Part shown: piece by piece, positions 23,221 to 35,579 of the stretch | Layout: each line of letters starts with the position of its first letter | Position numbering within the stretch: the stretch's first letter is position 1 | DNA from: Coniella vitis | Taxonomy: Eukaryota; Ascomycota; Sordariomycetes; Diaporthales; Schizoparmaceae | Direction: 5' to 3' | Length of the DNA stretch: 64,000 bases | Assembly: GCA_011317545.1 (NCBI GenBank) | Contig: WUJK01000002.1 | Location: 124,001-188,000 of the forward strand | Made by a program: the position numbers and the translations under genes | The notes under the pieces: generated by a model | Databases searched by the model: none | Told to the model about the DNA's origin: nothing | What the model saw: the letters and a program-made list of their open reading frames with translations, nothing else

Positions 23221-24531
23221 ATGGCACACCACATCGATTTGGTCTATGAGAGCGCGGAGAAAGCAGGCCGTCTGCCCGGAATCGCAGCCATTGCCGGGGA
23301 CAAAGATGGTATGTGATATCGTCATCTCACTACGCCATCAGTCCTCATACCTGATGGCGACTTCCCTGGACAGGGAGCATGGCACTGCCAGAGACAGCTT
23401 CTAATATCTTCGCCAGGAAACAAGGTCTATGATAAGTCTTTTGGACGGGTCACTTTGCGCGAAGGCCGAGATGATCCCTTCACGTCGTCCACAATCTGTA
23501 TGGTTGCTTCCATGACCAAGATCATGACAGCTGTAGCGGCCCTTCAGTGCGTTGAGGCCGGGCTTTTGCAGTTGGACCAGGACACGAGACCACTTCTCCC
23601 GGACCTTGGAAAATACGGCATCATCACAGGCTTCAACGACGATACGAACTCGCCTATACTGGTTGAGGACAATACTCCCATTACCCTACGCATGCTTCTA
23701 TGCCATACGTCCGGCTGTGAATATGACTTTCTCAACCCGCTGTTAGCCCGATGGCGCGCCTCGCGCAACGAGGAAGTCTACAGCGGCCAGACCGTAGCCG
23801 ACAAGTCTGCCTTACCCTTGACGTACAAGCCCGGCACAGGGTTTGCCTATAGCCCCGGAAACGACTGGACGGGCAAGGCGATCGAGGCCGTTACAAAACT
23901 GACTCTCGAGGACTTCATGCGTGAGCATATCTGGGACCCTCTCGGCATCAGTGAGGATACATCCTTCTTCCCCCGCACAAAGCCAGGAATGAAAGACCGT
24001 ATGGCTGGGGTCAACCTCCTGGCAGGCGGGCCCGATGCCTCTGCCGTCGATGCTTCGGCTCTGGACCCTATGGCGCATGCGACCGACTGCTTTGGCGGAG
24101 GCGGCCTCTACACCTCGGCTAACGCATACTATACCTTCCTCTCCGCTGTATTCCGGCGGGATCCTAAGCTACTAACCCCAGACTCGTACAACGAGCTCTT
24201 TCGCCCGCAGCTCGACGAGCAGGCAGAGCAGGCCCTCAATGACCACTTTGCGGCATCCCCAGCTCACGAGGCGTATCTGGCTTTAAGGATCCCGCGCGAG
24301 GTCCGCAAGACATGGTCGCTCGCAGGCCTTGTAGCCAAGGACGGCCTGGAAGGTCGTTTTGAGCCCGGTTGTACCTTGTGGGCGGGCGCTTTGAGCACGA
24401 TGTGGTTCATGGATCACAAGGCTGGCGTTTGTGGGACAGCATGCTGCCAGATCTTTCCCCCAATGCATCCTGAGATCATGGAACTACATGCCCAGTTTCA
24501 ACGGGGAGTGATGGCCATCAGCAAGCAGTGA
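23221..24531 (+). CDS. Beta-lactamase-fold transesterase/hydrolase (LovD-like)
   Basis: Two exons, 23221-23308 and 23417-24531, give 400 aa. The 108-nt intron (GTATGT/CCAG) joins GDKDG to NKVYDKSFGRV in frame. The class C beta-lactamase/DD-peptidase fold is shown by the SxxK motif SMTK (nucleophile Ser and general-base Lys), LCHTSG, the YSPGND region carrying the catalytic Tyr, and a Gly-rich GGGGLYTS segment. Length matches LovD (about 413 aa), the acyltransferase that moves a polyketide side chain from an ACP or CoA to an alcohol in lovastatin biosynthesis; other fungal members are simple esterases or amidases. No signal peptide is evident, so it is probably cytosolic. Beside an HR-PKS without a release domain an acyl-transfer role is attractive but unproven. 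Convergent with the short-chain dehydrogenase. Confidence 0.88.
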
Positions 24532-24917
24532 CACGAGATCAGCGAAGGTAAAGAAGAGTATCTGCTGGAGCCCTGAGCGTGGAGAAGTGCTCCCGCCCGT
24601 TGCGATATGTACCTAGCCAATTAGACTTACTAAAGCCATGAATCTGTTTTGCTGCCTGTTCAAAGCCACCTGCATGCCGGGACTCAAGCAGACGAATGCT
24701 TGAGTGACTGGCCGCCAATGACATAATATTATCAATGACATCTCAGATTCCTATATTAATATTAAAGTACGATTCCACCCGGCTTATCATTACACTTTAC
24801 ACTGCTCCACAATTCTTTACTCAGGCGTCCGGTCGAAACCTCTATTAAATGTAACCATGAAGCCTGCTCGAATCAAACACGTGATTTGCTAAAACAAAGA
24901 CATGGCTGCTGAATCTT
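24532..24917. other. Convergent 3' region, no gene seen
   Basis: Short spacer between the stop codons of the beta-lactamase-like gene and the dehydrogenase. Only 3'-UTR content is expected. Confidence 0.5.
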
Positions 24918-26048
24918 CTACGTGAGATATGGTGCGACAGTCTTCTCGCACCATTGATAAACCTCGCCAGCCCGCCCTGACCCTCCTTCATCAGCCCGGC
25001 GAAGCGCAAGAAGAAGGTCGTCCCTCTGCCCCGGATGCCACCTCCCATCACACATTGCGTACCGCCCAGCAGATGCATCTTCTAGGGTGACATCTTCCGA
25101 TAGTCCCATCCATAGCCAGGTATCAGCACCATGCGGATAAGGTGCCCGTAGAATAGGCCGGGCGAGGAAGTAAAGGAAGCTGGGAACATGGACCCATAGA
25201 CCCGTATTATAGTTACCCGGGTTGCCAGCTACGTGTAGAATGCTCCCGCTGGCAGGCTGGCGCCGCGCAAACTCGGACGCGAGGAAGTAGCACGCTGCTT
25301 TCGTCGAGCTATACATTTCGGCCGCGCTTGAGCCTAATTCCTTTGCGGATCTGGGCTGTTCGAGGAAATCTTTGCGCACACCACCTTTAGGGCTGCTTAA
25401 GTCGACGAGAATTGATCCGGGCCAAATAACCCGCACGCTGCCACGGGGCGCATTTTGAGCTGTCTTGGAGAGAATTGGCTCAAGCAGTTTTGTCAGGAGG
25501 AATGAACCTAATACATTGACAGCAAAATGGTATTCGTGGCCTTGGGCGCTAGGTGGAGCATTATCTCGAGCTGCGACACCTGCGTTATTGAAACTATAGC
25601 ATAAGTTAGCTTTGTGATCTTACATTCTCTCATTTCGCAGGGTAGAGCCTGAGCAGGAGATGGTTGGAACTCACAGAATATCCAGACGTCCATCAGGGCC
25701 CTCCTGATCCAGCAGAGCCTGAGCGGCAGTCTTCACCGTCTCCAAGTCCATCAAGTCCATATGAATAAATATGAGAGTGCCTCTTTGCTTCGCGGCATCT
25801 TTGGCCTCGTAGTACGCCTTGATCTTGGCAATGGCGGCCTCCGTCCGTTCTCTAGAACGAGTAAGAATGTAGACCTTGGCGCCGGCACCATAGAGCTGGC
25901 GCGAGAGCTCATATCCCAACCCATTGGAACCGCCCGTCACGGCGAAGACCTTTCCAACTTGACTTTGTAGATTGGCTTCGGTGAGCGGCCCTTCAGGGGG
26001 GAAGTATTGCGTCCAGATCGTCCAGAACTTGGACGAAGAGGCCCCCAT
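24918..26048 (-). CDS. Short-chain dehydrogenase/reductase
   Basis: Two exons (minus), 26048-25675 and 25593-24918 (82-nt intron), give 349 aa. The Rossmann motif TGGSNGLG lies near residue 38 and the conserved NNAG follows right after the splice junction (LDIL joined to FNNAG). The catalytic Ser is in IWPGS, and Tyr/Lys are in MYSSTKAA (YxxxK). Arg-rich residues after the second strand (LTRSRERT) suggest NADP(H). Size and layout fit the retinol-dehydrogenase-like extended group common in fungal metabolite clusters, where members reduce ketones or oxidise alcohols. Substrate unknown. It lies between the LovD-like enzyme and the berberine-bridge oxidase, divergent from the latter. Confidence 0.92.
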
Positions 26049-27131
26049 ATTGATCGACAGGGTAGGAATAGGAGATAAGGATAAGAAGAGAGGAGGCAGG
26101 AATCCGTATGTTCACAAAACAAGAGCCACGGTACCGCTCTCAAGATCCGCTCGGACAATCCACTCTCTAGGCTGCCGAGCGAGCTCTTAAGAAGTCTTGG
26201 GCTGTGGTATAGCCTAGACGACAGTTAGCGCAGGGTCACAACGTCGGAGATGCTTTGGAGTGGTGGTGTGGGACCCAAGCAGGGCATCAACTTCAAAACT
26301 TACAATGTGTACCTGTACAAGTAATAGTACATTGCACAAGAATCCGCATTAGCGTGAAGATACGGAGATGTCACTGGCATCCACTGTCAGCACTATTCAT
26401 AATAGTGCTACGTTCCAAGCATATTATCATAAGGATTTCACTGTAAATATATGTGATGCAAATATTGTTAAACCATCGAGGATAGATATCTAGTGAATAA
26501 TAACTTATAAAATTTATATATACTAAAGTAACTACTAATTTTTGAATATAACTTTAAACAACTAAAGGCTCCACAAAGCGAAAGAAGTTATAAACTAGGA
26601 TATAGTGTTAAAAATATAATGCTTTATTCAGTACCTACTGAAAACCGCGACGATTCTTAACTTCCAAGAACGGTTAGGTTACTTTTCAATGTTGCTGACA
26701 TACTCCACTCAGACATCGCTATGTACTCTGTACCCTTTGGCTTGGAGGTCTCCGCTCCGTGCTCGTGTAGAAAGAGGTACCTCGGCGGCTGGTCGATTCC
26801 TCTGCAACGCAGATTCTAGGCATTGCAATAGGGGAATCCAACAATGTTACCGTCATCCACCGATGTTACCATAAGCACATGGCTCTTCACCGCTAGGGGA
26901 GATATACGTCTGCATCATTTTACAGCAACAAGATGCTGGAAAATCCTGCTAGGGTCAAATTGCCTTCTGGCTACTACAAGCCATTTACGTATGTACATAC
27001 CACGGTTGAATGGCACTTTGCCTGTGATTTATAAAATGGATGCTTGGAAGAGCCAGAGGCTCTTTGGGGCCTTTCCGGTCCAGCTCTTACATCCGCCAAA
27101 TAACCTAAGCGTGACGACCTAGACATTCAAC
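26049..27131. promoter_or_regulatory. SDR/BBE-oxidase divergent intergenic region
   Basis: About 1.1 kb between divergent starts. The part around 26.42-26.65 kb is clearly AT-rich. No supported gene. Likely carries both promoters. Confidence 0.4.
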
Positions 27132-29028
27132 ATGCATCATCTTTTGGTCACGAGTGCTCTGCTTTCGGCCTTGGCTGCTGCGAGCGTAGTCCAACGGAAG
27201 TCCAACAACACAGGGCCGACATGCAAATACATCCCAGGCGATGAAGGTTGGCCCTCCGCCTCGGTGTGGCAGAGCCTTAATGACAGTGTGGACGGTCGGC
27301 TGATAGCGACAAATCCCATCGCCCACGTCTGCCATGCCCCAACCTATTCAGCCGCCGAGTGCGCCATCGTCGCAGAGAACTGGGATCTGTCATCGTTCAT
27401 GTAAGGTTGCACCCTCCCGGCCTGGTTACAGGTTCGCTGATGTACTTGATGAAGTGCAATAAAGCTGACGAAGAGCTGTTACCAGGGATGCCTTCCCGGC
27501 TGATATCATGAATCCATGGTGGCAAAACCAGTCATGCGTGCCCTCGACTCCGGAATCAACGCCGTGTACACTGGGAAACCTTGCCAGCTACTCCGTTAAT
27601 GTCAGCAGTGTCGACGATATTCTGGCTGGTTTGGAGTTTGCCAAAGAGAACAATGTGCGGTTGGTGATCAAGAACTCTGGACATGAGTACGTAACCCTGT
27701 TAAAGCCCAGTGAAATGTGTTCTGGCTACTAACTTTATAAATACAGCTGGGTGGGGAAAAGCACAGGAAAAGGTGCCTTGTCTCTCTGGACGCACAACCT
27801 CGCTAGCCAGGAGATTTTGCAGTACAACTCCACGTATTACCAAGGCCCTGCCCTCAAAGTAGCAGCGGGAGTAACGAGTGACCAAGCTGCCTACTTTGCC
27901 GCGAGTCAAGGTTATCGTGTAGTTGTGGGCGAATGCGCTACGGTAGGGTTTGCAGGAGGTTATACTCAGGGCGGCGGACATTCACTCCTGTCTGGACTAT
28001 ATGGCCTCAGTGCAGACAATGTGCTCGAGTGGGAAGTCATTACACCCTCGGGCGAACTGGTTGTTGCGACTCCTACGCAAAACGCAGACCTATACTGGGC
28101 GCTCAGCGGTGGCGGCGGTGGCAATTATGGCATTGTCTTCTCGATGACGACGCGCTTGTTCAAGGACGAACAGATTGCGAGTGCGTACTTCGGCTTCAGT
28201 GTGGACACCGCTGGCGGCATCGAGGAATTCTGGGATGCTGTCGCTGTGTTCACCCAAGAGCTCCAGTACCTCGTCGACAACAACGGCATCGGTGCCGGAT
28301 ACTTTCTCGAGAACTCTTCGTTAACCGTGTTTACTCTGATGGCCTCCGGCTATACAGCCGCTGATCTTTCGACACTGCTACAACCTATGATGTCAGCCAT
28401 CGAGAAGTCAGGATCGGGCGCCATTACCAATACCTCGCTAGGGCTCACCCTGTACGAAAGCAGCAGGTACTTCGACCTATACAACGCAACGGTCTCGCCA
28501 CTCTTTGCGGCAGAGGCGCAGAGTCCTGTCATGGGCGGCCGCTTCGTCTCGCGGGATAACATAGCCGCCAACGCCAGCGCAGTCCTGGCCAGCTTCCGCA
28601 CCACCGTCGAGAATGGAACGTACTACCTGGGCATCTCGGCGCTCAACACCAACAGTTCCGTCTCTGTGGCGGATCCAGTCGCTGACAATGCCGTGACGCC
28701 CGCGTGGCGCGATGCCTTCCTCAGCGTTATCATTGGCCAGACCTGGAGTTTCGCTGACGACTGGGCTGTGGTTGATGACGTGCAAGCTGACCTTGTGAAT
28801 CGCGTCTTGCCGGCGCTGGAGGCCGCTACGCCCGATGCTGGCGCGTACATGAACGAGGCAAACTGGCAGCAAGCTGATTGGCAAGATGTCTTTTACGGTT
28901 CAAGTTATCAGAAGTTGGAGAGCATCAAGAAAGCATATGATCCGAATGGCGTGCTATACGGCCTGACAGCGGTTGGAAGCGAGGCATGGGTCAACGATGC
29001 CGACGGTAGACTATGCCGGAGCCTATAA
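27132..29028 (+). CDS. Secreted berberine-bridge-type FAD-linked oxidase
   Basis: Three exons, 27132-27400, 27486-27686 and 27747-29028, give 583 aa. The N-terminus MHHLLVTSALLSALAAASVV is a clear signal peptide. The PCMH-type FAD domain (FAD_binding_4, PF01565) is present: splicing of exon 2 to 3 yields SGHDWVGKSTGKGALSLWTH, with the His expected to bind FAD covalently, and GECATVGFAGGYTQGGGHS supplies the Cys of a second, 6-S-cysteinyl link, so a bicovalent flavin is likely. The C-terminal BBE motif region (YMNEANW, then YQKLESIKKAYDPNGVLYG) is intact. Such enzymes do two-electron oxidations such as alcohol oxidation, oxidative cyclisation or dimerisation; SorD of the sorbicillinoid pathway belongs here. 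Several N-glycosylation sites fit secretion. Substrate unknown. Confidence 0.93.
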
Positions 29029-32000
29029 TGAACCCACCATGAGAGACATGGTGTACATAGCTATTCATTTGTTCGTATTGCCCTTTATCAGGTAGCAAAG
29101 CCACGGTCCCTCACATCATTTAGTGACTTCGCTTACTTAGAATTTCCAATAGCATCTGCAAAAGTAGAACTCTGGTACCATTGCACTATGAGGATACCGT
29201 AAGTGCTACTTATGTGTAGCACAGTCAGGTAGTTGTAATCTTGCCCGCAGTCAGACTGCTCGGCATAGATCAAGCTACAAACCCTTCGTGGAGGTAGCGA
29301 AATAAAAGTAAACCTATGTCACTGTCTCGACGTATGGTAGAAAGTTTCTTCACTAAGTAGGATCTCGACGAAAGAGGAAACCATTGCTAACCCTAAGCAG
29401 GACAGAGATGTACGGGGCGATCCATGGATTGCTTCTCATTGCATCTTGCGACAATAGGATTATGGGAATGGAAGAGGTATTGCTATAAGTACGTTACATG
29501 AACATGACATCAAAGATGCTTTCACGAAGACGGCGTATGTTGAGCACAGGGGACTTGTTATGCAATATGTTATCAATCACAGGATGATACATACTGAGAA
29601 TTGATATGACGATACATCCCAGTCGATTTAATATACCACGAAACGTTTTTTATAACAAATAATATGAATGTCCAAATAGCTGCCGCTTTTATAACGTTAG
29701 GATCTTGAGGGGTGCAACTAGGTGAAAGAATTTTAGTAGAGCCACCCTGATTGTGGCAAATTATAAAGAACCAACAAGGGGGTCAAGAGGATATAGGCGT
29801 TATAGCCACTATAACCAATATTATTGCGGAGATGCATATTTCAGCTGTTCATAAATAAGTATTGGAGAATGCAAACATGAGCGCCGAATGTCATGTAGCT
29901 ATAATGATAGATGAGCTGCGGTTAAGGTTTGGAGCACATGAGTCCGACAGTTCCGTCCGACAGACATTAACTGTACCCATGCTTCATCGCGACTCTGTTT
30001 TTCTGAGGGAGACTATGCTTATACCTTGGTCCAAAGAAAAACAAAAAAAAAAAAAAAAAAAAAAAAAAAGGAACGCCTCAACGTGTTGCCGGCTCAGATC
30101 GCAGCCAGAATAACGAGCTCTAGTATATGCGCATGCAACAGCAGAAGCGAACGCTTTGTCGGTTCCATCTATAGCTGATCAGCCGCATTAGAGGACCAAC
30201 AAATCATGAAGACGGTGCTGCGGAAAATTAGGTTCAAAAGGCGCCTAATCCTCGCATTCATTAACAGAATCCCTGATAATAAACCTACGTCGAGATTGTT
30301 CTAGCGAGACCTACAAACTAGCTATATATCTTCTTGGAAGGCGAGTCACGAAATAACTCAGTAGGATTACTTGGAAACATTACAGACCAGCAACAGAAGA
30401 TTAACCATATAACGAAAAAGAAGTATCTTTTCATTTATTTGGTGACGCACATGAGCCTCGGCAGAAAGCGTTGCTGGCAACAGTTTATGCTTTGGCGCCA
30501 ACTGGTTCGACCGCGCTGTCGATATCACGCTGTATTAGCGTATTGTAGCTGATCTGGAAAGGTGACTGGGACATTAGGGGTCATCCGTCCCCTGAAAGAG
30601 AACTCCGCGGGCATATCCAAAGATACGATGGGTATTTATCCTGCTTTTGCATGAGGCTTCCGAAAGAGATTCCGAAGGAGGGGAAGTGAATGAAGAGTAC
30701 TGGGACAAGTAGAAGTCCACCAAGTACTTTCATAAGATAAAGAAGTTAACAGTATATCCAAGATTATTCAACAAAAGACGGGAATGAGTCAGCGACTCGC
30801 GAGGCAGTCATAAATAGATCAAAATGCGGGTTTCAATTTCGAAGTAAGATTGACAAATGGGAGGTATCTACCAAGGAGTTGAACAAAAACGCAAGATAGC
30901 TTTCCATATTATTCTATTTCCATTACGACAGCAGTGCTATGTTATTCGGCTTCTTCCAAAAGGCACCAGTGGTACCAAGCACGGTCTTAATACAAATGGA
31001 AAGTAGGACCTGGGAAACAAATAAAATCAGAGAAAATAGGAAGCAACGCACACTTATACTGCGATGCTGAACAATTTCAGGAGGAACCTTTAGATATTTT
31101 CAAGAACTTCCTTTGTTGCCACAGTGCCTCGTCACCGCGATCTTCCACTAAAGCGCTTTGTCTTCTATGAGGGTGGCCAGAGGATAGGCATGATACCTCA
31201 TAGCTTTTCAAGAACTATGAAAATATGCTTTTACTACCTTTTGGCGCTAGTTAAGGTATGTGTGCGGTTTTTGGTACATGAATACTCAAGTCTTTTCAAA
31301 ATACAATAACCAGTCTTGATATTGCTGATGTTTGCCAGCTGATTTGGTCAAATCATACAAAAAGAGATACTCAATTTTGAGTCAGGTAATAAATAGTACA
31401 TTACGACCAACGACAATTTTTACCTGAGTTGAATCGTAGGAAATGCTATTTACCTTTGTTCTATACTAACAATCTACGCTTTTTGACGGTTCAGGATATA
31501 CAGAATACTCTATATGTACGAAGAATATCAACAAGGACTTTTCAACTCCCAATGCTCTCAGGTCAACTTGAAGGATTTGGACATGCTATGAGAGGACAAA
31601 CTCCGACAAATCATTGGGTTGAATTCTGAAATTCAAGCTGGACAATCGACTTTGGGAGACATGATGGAATCGTTACAAAAACCAAAGCATAGAAACATGC
31701 CAATTGCAACTGATACGTTCAAGCAGCACTAACTGTGTACACACCCAAAATACCCGCATTCCCTGAAACTAAGTATATAGTGTATTGGCACTCTAGTAAA
31801 GGAAGTCTATTGGATGATGTTCTCTCCAGAAATAAAAAAAAGAAAACCCCCAGGCCGTGGTTTATGTCATTTCCCAGTCCAGATAAAACATTCTATAGCG
31901 TCATTTACAAGCCAAAAGGCAACCTTGTCCCTCCTTACAGGTTTAAGGGCATCATCGCGATCTCTGTCCGTTGATGTTCAGCTGTGAAATGTTGATCTGC

Positions 32001-32102
32001 AACCCCTGACCCGCGCAGCCTGTGGCAGAAGCACCTCTTCATACCCCCCCCCATGGGGAGATCAAGTGCTATCCACATGCGACTCATCTTTTAGTATGAG
32101 AA
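29029..32102. other. 3-kb gene-poor region
   Basis: I found no supported gene on either strand; open frames are short and show no family features. Contents include an A-run of about 28 nt near 30.04-30.07 kb and moderately AT-rich sequence. CpA and TpG are present at ordinary levels, so it is not RIP-ruined like 1-5.3 kb. It separates the HR-PKS block from the rest. Confidence 0.5.
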
Positions 32103-33010
32103 TCACGAGCTGGCGAGTGGAAGCCGCGCAGGAACTGCATCCGACTTCCTGTTCAACCAGCTGAGGTAAGCCTGCCATCCGGTGGTCACGCAGGCCAGCA
32201 GAACGGCGTGGTACATTGGGGGAACGAAAGCGAATGTGGCAGCGGTAATGGGAGGCCAGAACATCCAGCTGCTGATGACAGACCTGGGCATGGCGACCTT
32301 GACGCGCTCCCAAACCTTGTCGGCGCTGTCACCGGACAGAACGCCCTGCAGGGTGAAGTAGTAAGTGCCGAAGACCGGGGCGTACACGATCTGGTTGACA
32401 CCCACTTTCGTAACGAGCGTCAGGAGCTTGTTAGAGTAGTTGAAGTTACGGGCGATGAAGAGGAACCTGGCGGGGTAGTAAAAGAACCGATCAGTAGCTG
32501 GTTCGTCCAAAAGGCCCGGTATCGACGGATGCGAGCTTACCATTTGAAGATGATGATCGAAGAGCCGGCACTGATGACCAAGATCCTCAAAGTTCGCTTG
32601 TAATCATATTCCTCGCCACCGATATACTGAGCAGCCAGGTCGCCGGTGAAGAAGATGACCAATGAGCTCAGAAACTGCGTGGTGTAGGGACGCTTGGCAT
32701 TGCTCTTGCCGTACCATCGGAAGAATTGAGTCAGAGGGCCCAGACGCTCCCAGAGGGCAGGCCGCACAGGTAAGGCGGGCGTGGGTGCTGTGGTAGCCGA
32801 GTTGATGGCCTTTTGCGATTCTTGCGGCCGCCGGACCGTTGTGCTCAAGGACGACCGGAAGGGGATTCTGGCGGAGTGCCGCCCCGTGTTCAGGAAGAGC
32901 TGCTGCGGCGTCGTAGTGGGCATGTGCAGGCGCTGAGCCCGAAGGAAGCCGGAAGCGAGCTTGGCATTGCAGGCGCTCCGGGCTGCGGTTCCGAACATGA
33001 GGGACGTCAT
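32103..33010 (-). CDS. Mpv17/PMP22 family membrane protein
   Basis: Two exons (minus), 33010-32541 and 32466-32103, give 277 aa. The 74-nt intron (GTAAGC/CCAG) joins SIIIFKW to FLFIARNFNYSNKL in frame. Family signs: FLSSLVIFFTGDLAAQYIGG near the start of the domain, FKWFLFIARNF, and the C-terminal SWMFWPPITAATFAFVPPMY (family form W-P--Q--NF--VP---R). The basic, Ser/Arg-rich N-terminal 100 residues look like a mitochondrial targeting sequence. Members sit in mitochondrial or peroxisomal inner membranes, possibly as channels. An ATG four codons downstream (MFGTAARS) is an alternative start. It is probably housekeeping, although Mpv17-like proteins occur in some metabolite clusters. Confidence 0.88.
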
Positions 33011-34130
33011 ACTGAGGAAGAGGCAGTGGCTGTTGAGGTCGGTCGAAAGGGAGCAAGAGGATGTGTGAAGGATGGTAGCGATGCTTGAGAGGCTCGTACT
33101 CAAATGCAAAAAAACGGTTAATGCAGACGACCCCCACGGCACAGCCAACGAGTTCCTTAGCCGACAGAAGCCTCAGCAAGGGAGCGGGATTGGGCGCGCC
33201 TGCGAGTGCTGGGGGCTGACGCCCGTGGGATTCGGGGACGCACCATGAGGGGCCGCAGACCCAACAGCAAGCGATACTATGTACAAGGTGACTGGGCGAT
33301 AAGGGCAAAGGAGCGAGCGTGTTGCAAATAATGGCCGGTACTTATTCCTTATTCGCCCAGGAATTCTCGTGAACGTTCCCCGGTGGATCCCCAATGGTAA
33401 TACGGGAAATAGGCGGCTACTCTATATGGTTAGAATCTGCCTTAAACCCGGCGATCCTACGAAGAAGGAATGCGGAACAAAAGAGAGCAAAGAAAAAGAA
33501 ATTTAGGTAAAATGTAAATTCACGAGGCGCTGCTTAAGCCACATCCGGCAAGTTCTGGGCACCGACTTTACAATCGGGAGATCAGACCCAGCATGTAGAT
33601 AGTTATTCCTTTATTTCACCAGATCAGAAGAGACTAAGATGGTATGATTAAATAATGACAAAAATAGGCAATTGGATATGCAATTGGATGTGAGGTTATG
33701 GGACAAGTTTTGAAGCATCCGTTCAACTTCAAACAAGCGTTTTGAGCATATAGCACATGGGGAACTTTTTTTTTTTTTCTTCTTCTTTTTTTTTTTTTTT
33801 TTTTTTAAACAGCTTCTCGCTTTCTAAGGCCTTGAGGAACCTCACGAAAGAGGCTTGACTCTTGCCCATTGATATAACTGTTCATCACACCGCACCGTAC
33901 AAATTCATGGCGAGAATCAAAATTCTGTTCACATAAATGTAGTTGATTAATCTAATAACGCCAGTGTTGTCACATGCAATTTGCCGGCCTGTTCCCCGGC
34001 CAGGCCCAGGCTTCTATATAATCATCGTGTCTCGCGTCTCTAATAAGTTTACAATTGTCGTGGGCACCTCGGCGTATATCCTGAGAAAAGAAAGAAGCCC
34101 TTTCTTTTTCTTCTTTTTTTTCCCTTCTTA
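33011..34130. other. Intergenic, no gene seen
   Basis: About 1.1 kb from the Mpv17-like start to the stop of the Zn2Cys6 regulator. It contains T-rich runs near 33.77-33.81 kb and 34.10-34.13 kb, and TACTATGTA at 33275. No coding signal. Confidence 0.5.
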
Positions 34131-35214
34131 TTAAATCCCGTCCCATTGCCGCATCGTGCTTTGGAGTGTGTCTAGCAGCGATGCGACCCCATCAGCACCC
34201 AGGTTTAAAGGCATCGGCTGCTGTCGAAATTGCATCTGAGACTCATTGGACGCGCCGACAAGCATTCTGCCGGCTGCCTCCCAGGTATCGTTTCCATGAC
34301 TTGTACCAAGCTCCGCCGCCGGTACGTGGCGCAGTCGTCCGGTGCGCTCTTGGAGGAACCGTAAGGCGGCTGATATACTTTGAAGAGCTTCTTGTGATAA
34401 TTGGTTCATAACTTTTGCTTTGAACTTCCCAGACAACTCATAGCCGCCCACCGAGACACCGACAGTGGATAAATTCGACTTTTGAAGCTGCGTGAGCAGG
34501 GTCCGGATGCTCATGGCGAAAAGGAGAAAGACCTCTTTTTGCTCGGCCTGATTTTGGCACCGACTGCAGTGCATGAGATTTTGCCAGGGCTCGTGCGCCA
34601 GCTGCACTCCCTGCAGGACGGAATCCAGAGTCGTGTTCTGGTCATGGGACCACTTTAACTCATCCAGGCGATAGACAAGCTGGGCTTGTTGCTGTAGACA
34701 TGAACAATGGAGTATGCTCGAAGATCTTGTCGACAGTCTCGATCCATGTCCCGGAGAAGAGGAATCATGAGGACTGAACATGGTCATCTCTCTGAGAAAG
34801 GGGCTGGCCCCGCCGCTGGCATACTCACCGTCGTGACAGGACGAGTTCAAAGTACCAGGGGAGGTGGTATACCATGGCTGAGACAGTTCGGCCGAGACCT
34901 TTGTTTGTTTTGGGACGATCGCAGAGGTCAGTCAGAGGCATCATTGTAGGATCCGGTTGATATACACACTCACTTGTGCGGACAGGGCGTTGGCATCATC
35001 CAAGGAGCCTGTGTGTGCACGGGCACTATGTTGCTCAATAAAAGCAGTGTTCAGCCCGGCTCCCAAGTAGAAGTCCGGTGCTGCATCAAGACAGGAAGAG
35101 TTTATGGGCGGACTGGGCAGCAGGTCAGAGTCACCTAGACAGTGGTTCGCCGCCGATATGGAGCCAAAGTCATGCGAGAGACTGAGACTCAGGTTAGCAG
35201 ACAGTGATTTATGG

Positions 35215-35247
<33 letters not shown>

Positions 35248-35579
35248 GGTAACGGGCCACGGGCAATCTCCTTGCGCTGGTGGGAGTGAGCGCTTTCCTG
35301 ACGCTCATGGAGCTCCCCGGCCTTGGTCATGCGCTCCTGCATCAACGTCCGCTTGTTCTTGCTGCCTTTGGGTCTACCCTGGCGGCTGGCCGGGCTGTAG
35401 ACGCAGCGGAGATTGGACACCTGACACGTTGAACATGGGCTTTCGCCAGAGCACTTGACTTTGGCTTGATGGCACGAGTCACAGGCTGCCCGCAACCGGG
35501 CACTTGTAGCACAAATATTGTTTGCACGCTGGACCTCTCGGCTGTCTGGGATGGAGGGCGAAGTTCGCTGATGATCCAT
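34131..35579 (-). CDS. Zn2Cys6 transcription factor (AflR-like layout)
   Basis: Two exons (minus), 35579-34974 and 34898-34131 (75-nt intron), give 457 aa. The binuclear zinc cluster starts near residue 34: CDSCHQAKVKCSGESPCSTC then x6 and Cys, spacing C2-C6-C5-C2-C6. It is followed by a basic linker (GRPKGSKNKRT), as in polyketide-cluster regulators of the AflR type. A ten-residue poly-Gln tract encoded by CAG repeats (35216-35246) follows. The C-terminal half carries the pattern HCSRCQNQAEQKEVFLLFAM typical of that regulator family. The start is the ATG of MDHQRTSPS; an upstream TTG is not used. It is the only DNA-binding regulator in the window and the likely pathway-specific activator for one or both PKS blocks. 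Confidence 0.9.
35216..35247 (-). repeat. CAG trinucleotide repeat (poly-Gln)
   Basis: Ten uninterrupted CAG codons (CTG on the + strand) inside exon 1 of the Zn2Cys6 gene. Such tracts vary in length between strains and could tune the activator. Confidence 0.9.

Noticed and set aside
32604..33308. 234-codon minus-strand frame overlapping the Mpv17-like exon
   Set aside because: Same strand but shifted frame; the Mpv17 reading has clear family motifs and good splice sites, this one has none.
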